A DNA stretch of 35,775 nt from Verrucomicrobiota bacterium (GTDB lineage Bacteria > Verrucomicrobiota > Verrucomicrobiia > Chthoniobacterales > Terrimicrobiaceae): contig JAGWWS010000026.1 of NCBI GenBank assembly GCA_018970255.1, forward strand, positions 1-35,775, read 5' to 3'. Positions 9,041-14,941 of the stretch are shown piece by piece (the first letter of the stretch is position 1; each line of letters opens with the position of its first letter). The position numbers were made by a program, and so were the translations under genes. The notes under the pieces are model-generated. The model had not been told where the DNA came from. It did not search any database and saw nothing but the letters and a program-made list of their open reading frames with translations.

Positions 9041-9060
9041 AATACGCGGGACTGACCCCC
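9041..9060 (-). repeat. Transposon end, copy B
   Basis: On the minus strand this reads gggggtcagtcccgcgtatt, 20 of 20 identical to copy A. It lies 34 bp upstream of the transposase start, in the position expected of the element's left end. Confidence 0.9.
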
Positions 9061-9241
9061 TTTTGACCCGGGCGGCTTTCTGTTCAGAGAAGCACGGAGG
9101 TGGCTTGGAGGGGGGGGGGATTCCTGACGGGAGTCTCAGGCGAGACTGAAAATTTTAGTGGATCGCAGCGTGGTTTGGTTAAATTGTCCTCTTTTTTATT
9201 GCTTTGCCTGATACGCAACACTTTTGTGTGACCAAACAATG
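9061..9241. other. Region between the transposon end and the first cassette
   Basis: No gene is visible. The stretch holds a run of ten G at 9110-9119, the small hairpin at 9132-9147 and an AT-rich segment (9150-9240) that differs from the GC-rich surroundings. An integron integrase gene would be expected near here in a complete integron, but there is room for none. The last bases, accaaacaat before GTTCGGC, resemble the A-rich sequence before the crossover point of attI sites. I treat that only as a hint. Confidence 0.5.
9132..9147. other. Small perfect hairpin
   Basis: AGTCTC and GAGACT form a 6-bp stem around the loop AGGC, followed by gaaaatttta. It could be a weak terminator or a remnant of a recombination site. 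The T-run after it is interrupted. Confidence 0.35.
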
Positions 9242-9247
9242 TTCGGC
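9241..9247 (+). other. R' core site at the left boundary of cassette 1 (attI- or attC-derived)
   Basis: GTTCGGC is the exact complement of the R'' box GCCGAAC at 9673-9679. In integrons the crossover falls between G and TT. The cassette then starts with TTCGGC at 9242, and in the circular cassette this box pairs with its own R''. This match fixes the left edge of cassette 1. Whether the parental site was attI or a former attC cannot be decided, because no L' box is evident upstream. Confidence 0.65.
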
Positions 9248-9782
9248 ATAAAGGGTAAACCAACAATGAAATCGAAGACAGATTGGCAAGCGCGGCTCGA
9301 TTGTGAGAAGCCGCTCCAGATCAAAACCCTTGAGAAATCGTTCGCGGGGATTCCATCAGGAGCGACTATGCTGATAGTCATCCCCAAAATGGTCGATGAG
9401 GCGGTTAAGTTGATTCCAGTTGGCCAGACGATCGATCAGAAGGTTCTGCGAAAGCAGCTTGCAGAGAAGTTTCAAGCAGATTATGCGTGCCCTGTAACGA
9501 CAGGGATTTCGTTGAGAGTGGTTGCCGAGGCAGCTTACGCAAGAATTGTTGGTGGAGTGAATCCGTCGGAGGTATCGCCATTTTGGAGGGCAGTCGACCC
9601 ATCCAGCGATTTAGCTGGGAAGCTTGCATGCGGCCGAGACTTTATCGTCACGATGAGAAATAAGGGATAAATGCCGAACAATGCGATTCACCGAATGGCT
9701 ACCCGCGTCACGCTCCGTGCTGGTTCCGCTTCGCTCCACTGGCACGGATCGCGCCACGGGCAGCCATCGGTGATCGCGGACG
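9242..9782 (+). mobile_element. Integron gene cassette 1 (MGMT-like gene plus attC)
   Basis: The 541-bp unit begins with TTCGGC after a G, carries one gene (9266-9670) with 24 bp of leader, and ends at the G of GTTAGGC (9782). Its attC starts 2 bp after the stop codon. One gene per cassette, a minimal leader and an attC directly after the gene are the standard anatomy. The base composition is visibly more AT-rich than the flanking housekeeping genes, which supports horizontal origin. Confidence 0.8.
9266..9670 (+). CDS. Cassette-borne small protein resembling the MGMT DNA-binding fold, without active-site cysteine
   Basis: The product has 134 residues. Residues 50-91 (IPVGQTIDQKVLRKQLAEKF, then the segment ending LRVVAEAAY) follow the pattern of the MGMT helix-turn-helix region (IPxGxVxTYxxIA, then RAVGxA). 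Residues 105-111, PFWRAVD, sit where O6-alkylguanine transferases have PCHRVV and alkyltransferase-like proteins have PWHRV. If this alignment holds, both Cys and His are replaced (F106, W107), so it could bind DNA or damaged bases but not accept an alkyl group. This is inference from motif spacing, not a search. An in-frame ATG at 9224 exists, but the cassette boundary at 9242 excludes it, leaving the ATG at 9266. The likely promoter lies outside the cassette. Confidence 0.7.
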   Translation: MKSKTDWQARLDCEKPLQIKTLEKSFAGIPSGATMLIVIPKMVDEAVKLIPVGQTIDQKVLRKQLAEKFQADYACPVTTGISLRVVAEAAYARIVGGVNPSEVSPFWRAVDPSSDLAGKLACGRDFIVTMRNKG

Positions 9783-9788
9783 TTAGGC
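9673..9788 (+). other. attC recombination site of cassette 1
   Basis: The order is R'' GCCGAAC (9673-9679), spacer aat, L'' GCGATTCACC (9683-9692), a long imperfect palindrome, L' GGTGATCGC (9769-9777), spacer ggac, and R' GTTAGGC (9782-9788). L'' and L' are complementary except for one extra T in L'', which matches the extrahelical base used for strand recognition. The central part also folds back: atggct-cccg near 9694 pairs with cgggcagccat near 9757-9767. The 116-bp length is normal for attC sites. Confidence 0.85.
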
Positions 9789-9799
9789 AGAATCAAACC

Positions 9800-10213
9800 A
9801 TGAAAAAACCACAGGCGAAGCGAGTTTCAGCCTCCTCATACACTGGCGCCTGCCTCTGCGGTGGCATTCGATTCACTTTTCACGCGGAGCCAGATTGGCC
9901 TCACTACTGTTGCTGTGACGACTGCCAAAAGTGGAGCGGGGCACCAGCGGTAGCTTGGGTGGACTTCCCGCAAAGCGCATTTCACATAGACGACGAGAAA
10001 GCATATCTACGAAGGTTTAAGTCGTCTCCGATAGCTCATCGTGCCTTCTGTTCGAATTGCGGCACATCCTTGTTTGCTATTGATGACGATGGAAGGAATA
10101 TGTCGGTGACGATTACATCGCTTGATAGGCCGAACCTTCACCGCCCGGAATCAGTCAGCTATACAAGTTTTGCTGCTAGATGGTTTCCGCATAAAGAGCT
10201 AATTCAAAAATGA
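9800..10213 (+). CDS. GFA/CENP-V-fold zinc protein in an integron cassette
   Basis: This 137-residue protein has the zinc-ligand pattern of the GFA family (glutathione-dependent formaldehyde-activating enzyme and relatives). C18-L-C20 lies in GACLCGGIRF, CCCDDC spans 37-42 (ligands probably C39 and C42), and CSNCG (C84, C87) follows. The usual Cys-His-Cys of the second motif reads Cys-Cys-Cys here. Most members of this fold have no proven substrate, and S-hydroxymethylglutathione chemistry should not be assumed. The start is fixed by the cassette edge at 9783, since a longer open frame would begin inside the preceding attC. Codon use is less GC-biased than in neighbouring chromosomal genes, in keeping with transfer. 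Confidence 0.88.
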   Translation: MKKPQAKRVSASSYTGACLCGGIRFTFHAEPDWPHYCCCDDCQKWSGAPAVAWVDFPQSAFHIDDEKAYLRRFKSSPIAHRAFCSNCGTSLFAIDDDGRNMSVTITSLDRPNLHRPESVSYTSFAARWFPHKELIQK

Positions 10214-10220
10214 GAAATGA

Positions 10221-10241
10221 GCCTAACAAAGCGATGGAGCC
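10221..10241 (+). other. Truncated attC (R'' and L'' only) of cassette 2
   Basis: GCCTAAC (10221-10227), spacer aaa, then GCGATGGAGCC (10231-10241). GCCTAAC is the exact complement of GTTAGGC at 9782-9788, the left edge of the same cassette, so this R'' belongs to that cassette. No GGCTCCATCGC or GTTRRRY partner follows before the repeat at 10284. Confidence 0.75.
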
Positions 10242-10283
10242 AAGCCGAGTAGTTGTCACAGATCACATGTGCACTGGGGCACT

Positions 10284-10302
10284 GGGGTCAGTCCCGCGTA
10301 TT
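10284..10302 (+). repeat. Transposon end, copy C (solo)
   Basis: This copy reads ggggtcagtcccgcgtatt and continues as agcgctttta, close to the flank of copy A (gtcgctttttt). It has no transposase beside it and is inverted relative to copy B, so B and C bracket the integron cassettes. Just before it, at 10271-10287, gcactggg is tandemly repeated. It may be a solo end or the scar of another element. Confidence 0.85.
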
Positions 10303-10383
10303 AGCGCTTTTATTTCAGGACCTGTAGGCCACCCGCAGGAATCCCCTTCCAATCCCGCCCGCCCCGCCTAAATTCGCGCCCCG

Positions 10384-11706
10384 ATGTTTTCAAGGCTCTC
10401 CGACAAGCTCCAGGATGTTTTCAAAAACCTGCGCGGCCAGGGGCGCATCTCCGAATCGAACATCTCGGACGCCCTGCGCGAAGTCCGCCTCGCCCTCCTC
10501 GATGCCGATGTCCACTTCCAGGTCGCGAAGGATTTCATCGCCCGCGTCAAGGAGAAGGCCCTTGGCGAAACCGTGCTCCGCAGCGTCACGCCGGGCCAGC
10601 AAATCGTCAAAATCTTCCACTCCGAGCTTTGCTCCCTGCTCGGCGGCGACTCCGCCCCGCTCGAACTTTCCAAACCCGGCACCATCCTCGTCGCCGGCCT
10701 GAACGGCGCGGGAAAAACCACCTCCTGCGCGAAGCTCGCCCGCCTCCTCAAGGCCGAGGGCCGCTCGCCATTGCTCATCGCGCTCGACCTCCAGCGCCCG
10801 GCAGCCATCGACCAACTTTGCATCCTCGGCGAACAAATCGGCGTCCCCGTTTTCCGCCCCGCCGCAGGCGCCACCGATGTCCTCGCCACCGCGCGCGAGG
10901 CCGTGGAATGGTGCGAAAAAACCGGCGGCAATGTCCGGATCTTCGACACCGCCGGCCGCCAGGAGGTCGATGAACCCCTGCTCGACGAACTCCGCCAAGT
11001 CCGCGATTTCCTCCAACCCGGCGAGACCCTCCTCGTCTGCGACGCCGCCACGGGCCAGCAAGCCGTGGGGGTTGCCGAAAAATTCCACGCCGCCCTCGGG
11101 CTCACCGGCCTCGTCCTCACGAAGCTCGATGGCGACGCCCGCGGCGGCGCGGCCCTCTCGCTCCGCAGCGTCACCGGCCGCCCGATCAAATTCATCGGCA
11201 CGGGCGAAAAGGTGGACCAGTTCGAGGTCTTCCACCCCGACCGCCTCGCCGGCCGCATCCTCGGCATGGGCGATGTCGTCAGCCTTGTCGAGAAGGCCGC
11301 CGAAGCCATCTCCGAGGACGACGCCCGCCGCATGGAACAGAAGCTCCGCACCGCCAGCTTCGACCTGAACGATTTCCTCCAGCAGTTCAAGGCGCTCCGC
11401 AAAATGGGCCCTCTCGAAAATATCCTTGGCATGATCCCCGGCATGGATAAGGTCCAAGGCTCCTCGGTTGACGAAAAGCAACTGAAACGGGTGGAGGCGA
11501 TCATTCTCTCCATGACACCGCTCGAGCGGGCGCGTCCTGATATCCTCAATGCACGCCGCCGCCAGCGGATCGCCCGCGGCAGCGGCACACACGTCAGCGA
11601 GGTGAACAACCTCATCCTCCGCTTCTCACAGATGCGGAAGATGATGAAAAACATGGGCGCCATGAAAAAACTCATGGCCAAAGCCGGGTCCGGATTCAAA
11701 TTCTGA
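10384..11706 (+). CDS. ffh: Signal recognition particle protein Ffh (SRP54)
   Basis: This 440-residue GTPase binds 4.5S RNA and signal sequences and hands ribosomes to FtsY at the inner membrane. The N domain (1-90) is followed by the G domain with G1 GLNGAGKTT at 105-113, the RPAAIDQL segment, DTAGR (G3) and TKLDGDARGG (G4). The methionine-rich M domain begins near 300 and includes LRKMGPLENILGMIPGM and the RNA-binding segment RRRQRIARGSG. The G1 loop has Asn and Ala where many Ffh proteins have Gln and Ser. It begins 82 bp after the solo transposon end and starts a run with rpsP, khpA and rho. ffh next to rpsP is a common bacterial arrangement. Confidence 0.97.
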   Translation: MFSRLSDKLQDVFKNLRGQGRISESNISDALREVRLALLDADVHFQVAKDFIARVKEKALGETVLRSVTPGQQIVKIFHSELCSLLGGDSAPLELSKPGTILVAGLNGAGKTTSCAKLARLLKAEGRSPLLIALDLQRPAAIDQLCILGEQIGVPVFRPAAGATDVLATAREAVEWCEKTGGNVRIFDTAGRQEVDEPLLDELRQVRDFLQPGETLLVCDAATGQQAVGVAEKFHAALGLTGLVLTKLDGDARGGAALSLRSVTGRPIKFIGTGEKVDQFEVFHPDRLAGRILGMGDVVSLVEKAAEAISEDDARRMEQKLRTASFDLNDFLQQFKALRKMGPLENILGMIPGMDKVQGSSVDEKQLKRVEAIILSMTPLERARPDILNARRRQRIARGSGTHVSEVNNLILRFSQMRKMMKNMGAMKKLMAKAGSGFKF

Positions 11707-11743
11707 CCCCGCCCGCCCGAACAGACCAACCACCAAAAATCCT

Positions 11744-11995
11744 ATGGCAGTCGCAATCCGGCTCCGCCGAGAAGGCGGGAGAAACAAACCCTACTACACC
11801 ATCGTCGTCGCCGACCAGCGCAGCCCGCGCGACGGCAAATTCATCGAGATCATCGGCAACTACGATCCGAAGAAACCCGGCGAAAACTTCAACATCCAGC
11901 TCGAGCGCGCCGAGTATTGGGTCAAAAACGGCGCCCGCCCGAGCCAAACGGTCGGCAGCTTCATCACGAAGGCCCGCAAAAAGCTCGCCGCCTAA
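11744..11995 (+). CDS. rpsP: Ribosomal protein bS16
   Basis: The 83-residue product has the typical bS16 sequence: MAVAIRLRREGGRNKPYYTI at the start, then VVADQRSPRDGKFIEIIGNYDP, and a C-terminal WVKNGARPSQTV segment. It binds 16S rRNA in the body of the 30S subunit and is needed for assembly. It lies 37 bp after ffh and 15 bp before khpA. In many bacteria rimM, trmD and rplS follow here; in this window they do not, and a small lipoprotein and rho follow instead. Confidence 0.97.
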   Translation: MAVAIRLRREGGRNKPYYTIVVADQRSPRDGKFIEIIGNYDPKKPGENFNIQLERAEYWVKNGARPSQTVGSFITKARKKLAA

Positions 11996-12010
11996 ATCCG
12001 CCCCGGCGCC

Positions 12011-12244
12011 ATGGAGGAATTCCTGCGCTATGTGATCTCCTCGCTCGTGGAATTTCCCGACGAGGTCGTCATCAAGAAAACCGAGTCGCCCGGCCGCGTG
12101 GCATTCCATGTCGCCGCGCGCCCCTCGGACATGCCACGCATCATCGGCAAGGGCGGCACCACCGTCCGCGCCCTCCGCACACTCCTCGCCGCCTCCGCCC
12201 GCAAGCGCGAAATCTCAGCATCCCTCGAACTCGTCGAACCATGA
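12011..12244 (+). CDS. khpA: KH-domain RNA-binding protein KhpA
   Basis: This 77-residue single KH domain has the RNA-contacting loop GKGG in RIIGKGGTTVRALRTLL. The family binds many transcripts and, in Gram-positive bacteria, works with KhpB in cell division and small-RNA biology. Its place right after rpsP is the conserved position of khpA. The stop overlaps the start of the next gene (ATGA at 12241-12244), pointing to translational coupling. Confidence 0.92.
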   Translation: MEEFLRYVISSLVEFPDEVVIKKTESPGRVAFHVAARPSDMPRIIGKGGTTVRALRTLLAASARKREISASLELVEP

Positions 12245-12441
12245 ACATCCGCACCGCACTCCTCGCCGCCACGGCCCTCGGCCTCGCCCACACCGGTTGC
12301 GAAATGCACCCGGCCTCGAAAACCGTCCCCGGCTACGCCGAGAAAATGAAAAAGAAACAGGAGGAGAAACAATCCCAAGCCCACCAGGCCGAGGCCACCG
12401 ACCCGAACGCCCCGACCTACTTCCCGCCGAAGGGGAATTGA
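12241..12441 (+). CDS. Small putative lipoprotein
   Basis: The product has 66 residues. A hydrophobic N-terminus (MNIRTALLAATALGLAHTGC) ends in a Cys at position 20 that could be lipidated. His at -3 makes the lipobox imperfect. The mature part is short, rich in Lys, Gln and Glu, and ends PTYFPPKGN; no domain is recognisable. The ATG overlaps the khpA stop. If the lipobox is not used, the protein could still be exported by a normal signal peptide. Function unknown. Confidence 0.6.
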   Translation: MNIRTALLAATALGLAHTGCEMHPASKTVPGYAEKMKKKQEEKQSQAHQAEATDPNAPTYFPPKGN

Positions 12442-12505
12442 TTTTCCGCCACGCGGGACCCCCTCCCGCCTCCACCGTTTTCCATTCCTGCGCCCCCCTC
12501 GCGCC

Positions 12506-13816
12506 ATGACGACCGAAGAAGCCGCACCAGCACCCCCTCCCGCCGCCGAGCCGCCACCGCCGCTCTCCGTCAACGAACTCCAAAAGCTCACCCTCAAGGA
12601 AATCGCGGCCCGCTCCACCGCCCTCGGCCTGCGCACCCGCTACGAGTTCACCCGCCGCCACCTCATCCTCGACCAGGTCCGCCACCAACTCCACCTCGGC
12701 GGCACCGCCACCGGCACCGGCCTCCTCGAGCGCACCCAGGACTTCCATGTGCTCCGCTGGCCCGCCGCCGACCTCCGCCCCGGGCCCGACGACATCTTCG
12801 TCACGAACGCCCTCGTCAAAAAATTCTCCCTCCAGCCCGGCCTCATGCTCGAGTGCCGCCTGCGCCCACCCCGCGACCGCGAACCCGGCCTCGCCGTCGA
12901 GGAAATCCTCTCCATCGAATCCATCCCCGCCGCCGAGTGGCAGCCCCCGCTGGAATTCGACAAACTCACCCCGCTTTTCCCGAACCGCCGCGTCCTGCTC
13001 GAAACCCCCACCGACCCCGAGCCCGCCGCACGCGCCGTGGACCTCGTTGCCCCGCTCGGCATGGGCCAGCGCGGCCTCATCGCCGCCCCGCCACGGGCTG
13101 GAAAAACCATCCTCCTCCAAACCCTCGCCCGCAGCATCCGCAAAAACCACCCGCAGGCCGCCCTCATCCTCCTCCTCGTGGACGAACGCCCCGAGGAAGT
13201 CACCGACATGCGCCGCGCGCTCGACTGCGAAATTTACGCCTCCACTTTCGACGAACCCATTTCGCGCCATGTCCAGATTTGCGAAGCCGTCGCCGACCGC
13301 GCCCAGCGCCTCGTCGAACTCGGCCGCGATGTCATCATCCTCCTCGATTCCATCACCCGCATGGCCCGCGCCTACAACAACAGCCTCTCCGGCAAAGGCC
13401 GCACCATGAGCGGCGGCGTGGACGCCAAGGCCCTCGCCCGCCCGCGCAAATTCTTCGGCTCCGCCCGCAACACCGAGGAAGGCGGCAGCCTCACCATCCT
13501 CGGGACCGCCCTCATCGAAACCCGCAGCCGCATGGACGACCTCATCTTCGAGGAATTCAAGGGCACCGGGAACATGGAACTCCACCTCGACCGCTCCATC
13601 GCCGAGCTGCGCATCTTCCCCGCGATCCACATCGTGAAGTCCGGCACCCGCCGCGAGGAATTGCTCCTGCACCCCGACGAGTTCAACCGCATCGTCACCC
13701 TCCGCCGCCAGCTCTCCGAACTCCCCGCCGCCGAGGCCATGGAAATCCTCGCCTCGAACATCCGCCACACCAAGTCCAACGCCGAACTCCTCCTCACCGG
13801 CCTCCGCGGCGTGTAG
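12506..13816 (+). CDS. rho: Transcription termination factor Rho
   Basis: This 436-residue hexameric RNA helicase releases transcripts from RNA polymerase. A short Pro/Ala-rich leader (1-19) is followed by the Rho_N helices (20-65), a cold-shock-like primary RNA-binding domain (about 70-140) and the RecA-type ATPase. Walker A APPRAGKT is at 194-201, DERPEEVTDM at 226-235, DSITRMARAYN at 281-291, the Q/R-loop region SGGVDAKALARPRKFFGSARN near 302-322, and SGTRREELL near the end. The primary-site motif, usually GFGFLR, reads DFHVLR (79-84), which may change RNA preference. Only this copy is in the window. It lies 64 bp after the lipoprotein gene and may be transcribed with the ffh group. Confidence 0.95.
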   Translation: MTTEEAAPAPPPAAEPPPPLSVNELQKLTLKEIAARSTALGLRTRYEFTRRHLILDQVRHQLHLGGTATGTGLLERTQDFHVLRWPAADLRPGPDDIFVTNALVKKFSLQPGLMLECRLRPPRDREPGLAVEEILSIESIPAAEWQPPLEFDKLTPLFPNRRVLLETPTDPEPAARAVDLVAPLGMGQRGLIAAPPRAGKTILLQTLARSIRKNHPQAALILLLVDERPEEVTDMRRALDCEIYASTFDEPISRHVQICEAVADRAQRLVELGRDVIILLDSITRMARAYNNSLSGKGRTMSGGVDAKALARPRKFFGSARNTEEGGSLTILGTALIETRSRMDDLIFEEFKGTGNMELHLDRSIAELRIFPAIHIVKSGTRREELLLHPDEFNRIVTLRRQLSELPAAEAMEILASNIRHTKSNAELLLTGLRGV

Positions 13817-13888
13817 GAAATAAACGCCGACCCATTTACCGGGCTTGCAGGCTACCCTACCAAACCCCATCTTTGCCGCCTTGCGGGG

Positions 13889-13958
13889 AAGGCGCCGCTC
13901 GTCAGCACCGCACCGGTGTGTTTGCGGGAATCGTTCCGGCGCTGACAAGCAGCGCCCT
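13889..13958. repeat. Long interrupted inverted repeat after rho
   Basis: The arm at 13889-13906 (aaggcgccgctcgtcagc) pairs with 13941-13958 (gctgacaagcagcgccct), with two G-U pairs in RNA form and a 34-base loop. It lies between the convergent rho and L,D-transpeptidase genes. No T-run follows, so it is not a classical intrinsic terminator; transcript-end protection or a REP-like unit are alternatives. The rest of 13817-14056 holds no gene. Confidence 0.5.
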
Positions 13959-14056
13959 CCTTGCGGTTTCAAAAATTTGGCGGCGATTTGTGAACGCCGA
14001 TTTGTGGAACTACCGCGGGCGGAACGACTGCGCTCCAGGCGCGCCAAAACAAACGC

Positions 14057-14677
14057 TCAGTAATTCCACATCTTGCCCTGCCGCGCGTCCGCGAAAACCT
14101 GCGGGCTCATCAGATAAGACTCCGGCGGATTCGGCAGCGGACCATCATCCAGTTTCGGCAGCGACTTTCCATGGGTCTCATCCCATTTGTGGGAGGTTGC
14201 GACATGGAGCGGGGTGCCGACTCGAATCAACTCGAAAACCTTCTTCGCGCTCTTCAGCGGCAGCCGCACGCAGCCCATCGTGTTGGGGTAGGGTTTTACG
14301 AAACCCCAATGCATTCCGTAGGCCGGCTTGAACTCCATCCAATAGGTCATCGGATACCCGGCGCCAGGTTGGCTGATCCGCCGCCGTTCGGCCTGCTTGG
14401 AATAAATGGTGAATTTCCCGTGGGGCGTGGGCGAGGAGGCTTTGCCCACCGTCGCGGGCGTGGCCAGCAACACCTCGTCACCCTCCACCACATAGAGCCG
14501 CTGCGCACCCGTGCTGAGCTTCACCTGCACCGCTGCAGGGTTTTTCGGGGCCTTCACCGGAGGGTCGAAAGTGAAAGAATGGTTCGCCGCGGAGCGCGTC
14601 GTTTTGCATCCCGTGAGAACCAAGGCGCCCGACACCACGAAAAGCGCCGCCAGATTTTTCAAAAAGGAAAATTTCAT
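14057..14677 (-). CDS. L,D-transpeptidase lipoprotein (YkuD domain)
   Basis: This 206-residue protein has a lipoprotein signal (LVLTGC, lipidated Cys at 24), so the mature enzyme should be anchored in the envelope. The YkuD catalytic motif is present: H123 in GMHWGF and the nucleophile C136 in MGCVRLP. Such enzymes form 3-3 peptidoglycan cross-links, attach proteins to peptidoglycan or exchange D-amino acids. The substrate segment TPHGKFTIYSK is also typical. It is transcribed toward rho and is divergent from tRNA-Leu. Which of the three activities it performs cannot be read from sequence. Confidence 0.92.
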   Translation of the reverse strand: MKFSFLKNLAALFVVSGALVLTGCKTTRSAANHSFTFDPPVKAPKNPAAVQVKLSTGAQRLYVVEGDEVLLATPATVGKASSPTPHGKFTIYSKQAERRRISQPGAGYPMTYWMEFKPAYGMHWGFVKPYPNTMGCVRLPLKSAKKVFELIRVGTPLHVATSHKWDETHGKSLPKLDDGPLPNPPESYLMSPQVFADARQGKMWNY

Positions 14678-14804
14678 CGCCCGCTATCAAATGCCACGAG
14701 CCGCCCCAGTCAAGCGCGCTGTGCCCGAATGGCAGCCCCTCGGATTTTCCGCTTGCTGGCTGGCGGCGGCGCCGAAAGAGTTTGCCCGCCCCGCGCAAGC
14801 CGAA

Positions 14805-14889
14805 GCCGGCGTGGCGAAATGGCAGACGCAAGGGACTTAAAATCCCTTTCCGCGAAAGTGGAGTGCGGGTTCGAGTCCCGCCGCCGGCA
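14805..14889 (+). tRNA. tRNA-Leu (anticodon TAA)
   Basis: The 85-base cloverleaf has acceptor GCCGGCG paired with CGCCGGC (14882-14888) and discriminator A at 14889. The anticodon stem AGGGA/TCCCT encloses the loop CTTAAAA, giving TAA. There is a long variable arm, as expected for a class II tRNA, and a T-arm GCGGG-TTCGAGT-CCCGC. CCA is not encoded. It reads UUA and, by wobble, UUG, rare codons in this GC-rich genome. Confidence 0.96.
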
Positions 14890-14941
14890 GGGAATTTAGG
14901 GGCGTTTCAGATTCCGCCCAAAAACTGTCCCCTCGCCTCCC

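Larger units (their letters stand above)
8041..9060. mobile_element. IS200-like (RAYT-type) element with perfect 20-bp inverted ends
   Basis: The unit is bounded by gggggtcagtcccgcgtatt at 8041-8060 and its exact reverse complement at 9041-9060. It contains a single Y1-type transposase gene on the minus strand. I see no target duplication, which agrees with single-strand HUH-type transposition. It sits 16 bp past the end of an intact host gene. A third copy of the end at 10284-10302 lies without its own transposase next to a truncated attC. Confidence 0.8.
9783..10283 (+). mobile_element. Integron gene cassette 2 (GFA-like gene), right end truncated
   Basis: The unit starts with TTAGGC at 9783, carries one gene (9800-10213) after a 17-bp leader, and has the left half of an attC at 10221-10241. 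The right half (L' and R') is missing; copy C of the transposon end begins at 10284 instead. I place the outer limit just before that repeat, but the true break could be anywhere after 10241. Confidence 0.7.

Noticed and set aside
8041-10302. Treating the whole island as one composite transposon moved by copies A and C
   Set aside because: Copies A and C are direct, not inverted, and no target duplication or empty site is available. The sequence alone does not support mobilisation of the whole segment.
10347-10374. TTCCAA-16-TAAATT as an ffh promoter
   Set aside because: Only 3 of 6 and 4 of 6 consensus matches, and the start would fall almost on the ATG; too weak to annotate.
12215-14047. 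610-codon minus-strand open frame
   Set aside because: It is antisense to rho and has the usual Gly/Glu/Val/Ala shadow composition.
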